Origin: Hymenopus coronatus
Taxonomy: Eukaryota > Arthropoda > Insecta > Mantodea > Hymenopodidae
Length of the DNA: 64,000 nt
Assembly (NCBI GenBank): GCA_030762935.1
Contig: CM060887.1
Span: forward strand, 12,826,501-12,890,500
Direction: 5' to 3'
Every line of letters begins with the position of its first letter. The stretch's first letter is position 1. This document shows, piece by piece, positions 41,301 to 50,235 of the stretch. The translations under genes and the position numbers were made by a program. The notes below the pieces were generated by a model, which saw nothing but the letters and a program-made list of their open reading frames with translations, searched no databases and was not told the DNA's origin.

Positions 41301-44300
41301 GTAATAAGACTATTTCTGCTAATTTTTCCTCGATTAGTATGAAGTAAACAGAAGCATAAGCTTTTTAACAATAAAGGTAATAATTTCACGAGGACGTTAA
41401 TCTATTTTATCGTTATAAACTGGCCTGACGACAACTGATGTATCGTATCAAGATGAACAAAATTCATCTGTTTGGTGATTAATCTGATGATAAGTATCAG
41501 AGTAGTGACGTCCGTTCTCTAACGCCCAAGGACGGCTGCTGTTTACCGAAATAATATGTAAGTGACCTTTTACTACCTTATAAAGAACGTAGAGGTTGTC
41601 CACTCTTCGGTACCAACATCTGTCCGTACAACTGCTGGTCTCTCTTAGGAGGAAGTAATATCTGTCCTTCACATTAAATGCATAGCTGCTTAGATTTGGA
41701 TGAAATCTTCAAAATATACACTCAATGAAACCTTACGTTAGTTGACACGGGTTATTCTGACTTCGCAGTGTTTTTAGGTTCATACCAGCGTAACATATGA
41801 CTAAACAAAAGAGCAATTTAAAGTTCGGTGCCTGTAAATTTTCCATCCATTTTTATACGCACTACCTTGGATTATCTCCTTATATAGCACAAGGTTCGCT
41901 ATAAACCAAGTGCGCGATTTAACGGATTGATGTCTACTTCCATGGCGATAGTAGGAATAAATAAATAAATACATAAATAAAATCTAAAATCCGAATATGC
42001 TACACAGGCACTTATGTAAAATATTCTAATTTATTTCCAAGAACAAACATTACAAATTTTATTATTTAATGCCTTCAGATGGTTAACTAAACTAAAAACT
42101 AACATTAAATTTAAAATCGGTAACTAAATATCTAGAATATAAAAAAAATCTTATGTTCCATTCACATAAGCTTCTCTACCCATTCTACAAACTTCTTACA
42201 AAAGATTATTCTCCTTTCTACTCCATGCTAATTGAGATAAGCATTAGTAGAATGGTCTTAGTTCTTTAATTAGAAGGGATATAAGGGAATACGTTATGCT
42301 AAAGTGATAGTCACAAGTCGCTATGAGATTGTCACTGAAATTCGTTTCTTTCCATGCTTTGAATGGTGCATCTCCAGCTTAATTCACTCTGCATTCACAG
42401 AAAGTTTATCGGCAAATATAAATGGGGAGAAAATGAATACCTGAATAAAATACTTTAGCACTTTACTGTGTAAAATACAAACGTACAATCGGATCCGTAA
42501 AAAACGACCAAGGTGCTTAACTCAGATCATACAGAGTACGGAGAATGAATTCCATAAGGGAGGAACTGCAAATAATGATCACAAAACAACAATAAATAAT
42601 GCTACTGTACAGTCACCCAACTTTCTCTACTCATTTAACAACAAACTATTCTTTAAATGAAGCTTATTCTTCTTTCCACTTAACGTTAATCGAAATAAAC
42701 ATTGAATAAACAATTTTATTACGCATTCCCTTATAGATACAAAGTAATAAGGGAATACAGTAGGCTTAAGTAATAGTCAAATCACTTAAGAGCTGGTTGT
42801 TATGTGATGGCTCTGAAATTCCGACGTCGTTAGGAAGATATGAGAATTTAAAAATTGAAACCAGTAGCAACGAATATCTTGGAAATAGTTTATTCATAAA
42901 AAAGAATAAAAAAAAAGAAGAAAGGATTGTTTCACCTATATTGGTATACTGTATGTTTTAACGAGATCTAAATTTTAAATTGAAGATATGCATGTCAAAG
43001 ATTTTATTTTATATACTTTGAATATATATCATAAGTATATAATTTCCAAATTTGTTGTTAGTCAATTTTGAGAAAATCAAAACTTTCGAGAAAATGTCCA
43101 TGTAAAGGATAGTTTGGAGTGGGGGATTTTCTTGAAAGTCTTCATGTCAAATTCTTGGAAGGTCCTTAACTTAAATATCTAGTTTGAAATTTTACCGACT
43201 TTTCATTTTTGAGGTATGCATTTCATATGCACACGCGCGTGCGTTTACGATGAAATCTTTGGCATCGAAATTCTGGATGGAATACTATAGATACTTTCCT
43301 TACTATACGCAACAGAGAAAATAATACTGCGGCGTGTTCACATTTTAAAACCTTGGCTACCGGTTTATTCAAATGCATTGCATATTTTCTCTAATGCAGT
43401 TGGGTTTTTGTGATCAACTTTGTCCGCTACACCATGTGTAGATGCATATGAAGGCTATCAACAGCAAAACAAAACACCTACCAAATCCTCGTACAGAAAC
43501 CTAACTTGAATTTCCTGTAAGATAGGAAGGCCATTTCCAAAAAATCTGATCTGTTCCATTCACATGCCTTTCTCTACATCTCTGCAACAAATTATTCTTA
43601 AAAAGTTTATACTTCTATTTACTTCATACTGATCAGAAAAAATTCACAGAAATAGTCTTATTACTTGCTTCCTTGTTACTAGAAGCGAAGTATAGGTTAA
43701 AGTGATAGTCAAAAGCTGGTTGCTATGTCACTGAAGTTCCTTTGCTTGTATGGACAGAGTTGACAAGTTCCTGTATGAGAAAAGTACTCGTATGTTTTTC
43801 AAAGCAGAAACCAAAAAGAAGGAATGTCTTAAAAATGAACTCCACGAAAAAAAAAATGTATATAACATAAATTGTGTGTTTGAACGTGCTCTACATTTTT
43901 GGTGAGGTAAGCTTTTTCCCATCTCTTACGGTTTAGCAGTTATGCAATATTCCGTAAAATTCATTCAGAATAAAGTGATTTTATTTGTCGGGTAAATATC
44001 TTTAATATACCATATTTTAATCAAAATCGTTAGCCATTTTTGAAAATTTCAAAATTTTCGAAAAAAGTTCCATGTGAAGGGTAGTTTGGAGTGGGTGGAT
44101 TTTTCTCAAAATCTTCGTGTCGCATCCCTGGAAGATACTAAACTTAAATACCAAGTTTGGTATTTTACCGACTTTTAGTTTTTGAGTTTTCGTGTTCACA
44201 GACACACAGACATACGTACACACACACAAACACGGACCTTTTTCTGAAAATTCTGTTTTTGGTTATAGGGGATCCTAAAACATCTACTTCCGGTGAAATC

Positions 44301-47300
44301 TGCAGAGAAATAAATAGTGGTGTCAGTTTTAACTGCAATGAAATCGAAGCCAGAGTTCTGCAAAGAGGGCGCAAGAGCAGTTGGTAATACTGAAGTGGAA
44401 AGGAGAAGAATACGTCTTATAGTATGTATTGAAACAATTAGTAACATTATTCGACCTGGTCCTTCAGCAATCCGATTAGCCGCTAATTTAAACAATTGTT
44501 ACCTTCTCTATACGTACTATGAACATTGTGTATAGAGAAGGTATTGTAATGCACCCAAAGATTCGTGTGTGTGTGTGTGTGTGTGTGTACAGCACAGCTC
44601 AAAAACGAAAAGACGGTTAAATACAAAATTTGGTATTTAAGTTTGGTATTTTCTAAAGATGCGACACGGAGATTTTCAAGAAAATCCCCCCACCCCTAGC
44701 TACCCTTTACATGGAAAAATTTACAACAAAATTGCTTTTCTTAAAACTAGCTGTAACGATTTTGATTAAAATACCACATATTAAAGCCACCTCTATAATA
44801 AAACGTATATCTTGAATTTTCTAGGAATAGCTTCTAAAACATGTATTTCCAGTGAAATCTCGGTATCGAATTTTTGGGTGGAATACAATATTTCTCTATC
44901 CCTATGTACATTGTAAAAAGCACTTGGAACTGAATAAGTGGATACATCCAGACGGATCTATTTGTGTATGGGCTATATATAGTTCACCTCGACGCCGTGC
45001 AAGAACAAGGATGTTAAAGAAGCCCCTTTTACCAAGAAGTGGCCTTCGGGCTAGAGTCCAAAATCCCATACAAACGTACGAATGAAATATTCCGCGAGGA
45101 AGTGTTCATTCTGTCTTAAAAATAAACATTCCTTCTAACATCGTTTCCCGTGAAGCAGATTTTGAGATTACTGCTAGAAACTGCAGATGTCACATAATGG
45201 GCAAAATAGTTTCTTTCTCTACACGTACTATGTACATAGTGTATAGAGAAGGTATTGCACTCCACACAAAAATTCCATACTGAGCTTTCACCGGAAATAT
45301 ATTCTTCGAGACCTTGAATAAAAAAAAAAATCGAAAAATGACCGTGTGGTGGGGGGCAGCATAGCTCAAAAACGAAAATTCCGTTAAATACCAGACTTGG
45401 TATTTAAGTGGTATCTTCCAGGAATATTACCCCATCCCTAACTACCTTTTATATGGAACATTTTTCGAAAATTTTGATTTTCTCAAAAATGGCTCTCACG
45501 AGTTTTATTAAAATCTCTTTTATATAAGATATTTACATGGCAAATAAAATGTATATCTTCAATTTTCTGGGAATAGCCTCTGGAGACATGTTTATTCTGG
45601 ATGAATTTTGCGGAATTTTGCATAACTGGTAAACCGTAAGAGATAGACAAAAGCTTAAAACACAAAACGTGTAGAGCTCGATAAAACACACAATTTGTTA
45701 TATACTTTTTTTTTTTTCGTGGAGTTGACCGTTTTTGAGATATTCCTTGTTATTAGTTCGGTTTTAAAATACTTATACTTTTCTCAATACGGAAAATATG
45801 TAGCATGGTACTCCCTTATTTCCTTTCTACTTACAAGGAAGCAAGTAATAAGACTATTTCTGCTATTTTTTCTCGATTAGCATGTAGTAAATAGAAGCAT
45901 AAGCTTTTTAACAATAATTTGTTGCAGAGATGTAGGGAAAGTCATGTGAATGGAACACATCAACTTTTTTTAAGACAAGTTTGTTTGCGGAAGTGATAGA
46001 GAAAGTAATGTGGATGGAACACATGAGATTTTTCATTTACTTGGAGCAGGTGGAAGAAGAAATGGTGGCTGATACAGCACACTGAGTTGAGGAAGTGTCA
46101 CAGCTGATTTCTGGCCAGAATGCTTGGATATCGGCCAAATCTCAAGGCCAGTAAACGGCATTCGAGTTTCTCACTGCAACAAATTCCTGCCGTAACCTTA
46201 TGTTGTGTTTTGTTTTGGAGTTAAAAACAAACATTGGGCTGAAGAACCCCAGTCATTAAGGAACTTCATCTCGAAGAATGTTCTTTTTTTATTTTCTCTA
46301 CGCGTACTGTGCCCATAGTGCATAGAGAAAGTATTGTATTGCACCCAAAAATTCGAAACCAAGATTTCACCGGAGGTACATGTTTCAAGACCTTCTGAAT
46401 CCCCTCAAAAAAGCATTTTTAGAAAAGTGTCCGGTATGTGTACAGCCTAGGTCAAAAATGAAAAGTCATGAAATACCAAACTTGGTATTTAAGTTCAATA
46501 TCTTCCAAGGATGTGACACGAAGAATTTCAGAAAAATCTCCGCCACCCCTAAACTCCATTTTACAAGATTTTTTTTTCTCGAAAATGTTGATTTTATCTA
46601 TAATGGTTGATTAAAATATTTACACCTGTGAAGACATCTATATTCTGGATGAATGTTGAGGAATTTTGCATAACTGGTAAACCGTAAGAGATGGACAAAA
46701 GCTCACAAAAATGTAGAGCTCGTTAAAACACACAATTTAGTTATTTAGTTTTTTCGTGAATTTAACCGTTTTTAGATACTCCTTGTTGTTGGTTTTATAC
46801 CGGAATTTGTCAACACCTGGCCATAACCAATAAAGGAACTTCAACCACAAGACAACCAGCGTTTAAAAGATTTGACTCACTTTAAGATATGGTACTCCCT
46901 TATTTCCCTTCTACTTACAAGGAAGCAAGTAATAAGACTATTTCTGCTGATTTTTTCTCAATTAGCATGTAGCTAATAGACAAATAAGTTTTTTAACAAT
47001 ACTTTATTGCATATATGTTGTGAAAGTCATGTGAATGGAGCGCATCATATTTTTTTTTTTTATTCTTTCATTTAGATAGCCTCTTTTAACTTCTTTAACA
47101 CATTAACTCTCACATACATACTTCCAGACTCTGTGGGGGATAGGGAATATTTCTGGTTAAAGAAAATGTTTCCGCCCCAGCCAGGAATCGAACCCGGGAC
47201 CTCTGGGTGAGAAACCAGGACGCCGATCACTTGCTGGCGACAGAGCAGCGCAGAACTTACCTTTTTATATTGTAGTTCGGAAATTCGTTCCTGACTAATC

Positions 47301-50203
47301 AAGAACGGAGTAAAACGAACTATCAGAGTTAAGTTCTTAGAAAGGTTAGGAGGATAGAAATAAGACTTTAGAAATGAACTAAAAATGTACACATTACACA
47401 TAAAACAGATGAAAATAGAATTAAATGGAAAAAGAATATTGAAAGAATGGAGGACAGGAGAATCTTCAAGAAGGGAGCAAGTTATACACCTGAAGGAGGA
47501 GGATGTCTGGACGATTAAGGAAAACATGGCACGATCTCTGACGTCGGTACAGGCTTCCACGAAGAGCAAAAGTAAAGGAAGAAGAGGAAAATGACAGAAA
47601 ATCCATGTATATTGAACGGTCAATGGGTCAGCATTGAGGCCAAGAAAGAATAAATGGATTGTGCTATGCAGTTTATTTAATCCAACAGCTAGTTCAAACG
47701 GGAAGAACTTTTAGAGCTGACATATCAAAGGTTTTTATCCACTACTGCCATTTAAACTCTCGTTTGTTTTGTCGTTGCTAGTAATCTAAAAGCTGGTTTT
47801 AATCAAAGTGATGAATTAAAAGTTTGTATACTATTGTTACATCATTACTTTCCCTGGCACGTATGTACAATGTACATAGTAGACGGAAAAGGTATTGTAA
47901 ACATAACGCCATGGCACGACAGTCCACAAAGTACCATGGCCTTCCGCCCGGCCGCTGCATACCCCATCTCGGCCCGAATGAGGTGCAGTACTGGAGGGTG
48001 AGACGTGATCAGCGCCTCGAGTCCCTCCCGGCCGATTGATGCGGTTTTCTCGATCTGGAGCCGCTACTTCTCAAACAAGTAGCTCCTCAATTCGCCCCCC
48101 AGGGACCCCACGAGGCTGAGTGCACCCCGGACCTCGAGATCTCCTGAACCCAAGAAAAACATTTTTAGAAACATGTCTGTATAGTGTGTGTCTGTGGGTA
48201 GCATACTCAAAAACGAAAATTCGGCTAAATACCAAACTTGGTATTTAAGTTCAGTATCTTCCAAGGATGTAACACGAAGATTTTTTAAAAAACTCTTCCA
48301 CCCCAACTGCTCTTTACATGTATTTTTTTTTTTATTTTTATTTTCTCAAAAAATAGCTGTAAAGATTTTGGTTAAAATGTCATATGTTTAAGAAATTTAT
48401 ATCTTGAATTTTCTGGGAATGCCCTCCGAAGACTTCTTCATTCTGAATGATTTCTGTATAACTCTTAAACTGTAAGAGAGAGAGAGAGACACAAACAGTA
48501 GATTTCGTCAAATCACACAATTTTGTCAGTTTCCAAGCAGAATTTTTAAAACAAAATATTAAGGATTTTCAAAAAATGCTGAATTTTTTAAATTTTGCTC
48601 GAAATTTAACTTTAAAAGTTAGGAACAAGTGGCAAAAAGGGGGGGAAACACATACTCCGTATTTTCTCTGGGTATTTAATACATGCACATCTGATAAAAT
48701 ATGAGAATCAAAAATTCTGATCGAATGCAATAATTGCTCTACCGTAGTGAAAGATAAATAAAATAACCAAATAAATTAATTAAGAAATGCGAAAAGAGCG
48801 ACTTGGAACTCCACCATCCTGTATTGTTGTCCTGGGCTTAGGAATTACTACTAACAGTAGATTCAATAGAGAAAGCAAGCCTATTGCATCAAATTTAACG
48901 TAAATATCAAGTAACAGTAATAAATAAAAACAGAAGTGTGTATTAATTCAAGAGTAAATAGCTAGTTTCTATGTGGTATTTACATCCTTTTAATTTATTA
49001 TAAATAAATCTCTATAACATGGGTTCGAATCCTCTTGATATAGGTTGTAGGGCGTTTTTCATTTTTAAATATTCCATAATGATGTAACAGGAAAAAATAA
49101 ATACATATAAATTAGAATATAGTAGAATAGGCTACCTATATTTTAGAAATGCAAAATTTGTGTTTTAATTTCCTTTAATTTAATTAACTTAAGGGCAGCT
49201 GTTAAAATGCAAGTTTTTGTTTTTATATTGCTTTTTATTGGAAGGATTTCATTATAATTTGGTTTATTTAATTTCAGTGGAAATGCTTCAATCGTATAAT
49301 ATATTTAAGGTTATTTGCTACTGTATTTTTATTAGATACAAAATATGAGTAATCAATGGTATGAAGTATTATTGCCAAAAGGAAAGATAATCAATACTAG
49401 TAAACTAATATAATATAGCTATCTCAAGAAGACAAGCAAAAGCAAGAATTTAATATTAAACGTAATGATTGGCACTACAGAAAGTAGAGTACAGAAAGTA
49501 CTTGGGTAACATTATTTGCAGTGGTGCTAGAATGTAACAGGAGGTATTAAACAAAGTAAAAACAATGATACATCAGATGCTACTAAATATAATACAATAG
49601 CCAAGAAAACAGAGTATTATAAAAACAACAAATGAAGATATATCACACAAATAAAACTAGTATTAGTTGACACTACTAGACAAACTTAAATAAAAAGCAG
49701 TGGAGAAGAGAAGAAATGCTGAAGAAGGGAATCTAAAGGAATAGAAATTAAATAATAATAATAATAATAACAATATTATTATTAAGTGGTAAAATTGACT
49801 AAAATCTATAATTGAGGTTATAAAAGAGAAACAAACGAAATGGTTTTGATTAGAAAGAGGGAGGAAAGTTACGCAGCAATAAAGATGAGAGTAGCAGAAA
49901 AAAATGAGGACAATCAAGAATCAATAGATAAAAACTAAAATAATAATAATAATAATAATAATAATAATTAATAGTAATACAAAAATGGGGATAAACAATA
50001 GCCAGAATAAAAATGTGCATGCAGTAGCGTAGCCAGAAACATGTTAAGGGGAGGGGTTATGTATAGGATTCCATTTTTAAACAATTCGTTTAAAATTCAA
50101 ATTATAAACATGAAGTAATTCTGAGTTGAAATATTCCAAAAATGCATTTTATATTTATAGATTACGTGTAGCAATTGCAATTAAATTTTTGTTTCCTTTT
50201 TCT

Positions 50204-50235
<32 letters not shown>

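Noticed and set aside
47072..47623. 183-codon minus-strand open frame, the second longest in the window
   Set aside because: Its C-terminal third is a translated SINE ([11 protein letters not shown] pattern) and the rest has no domain; the frame is kept open by chance and low complexity.
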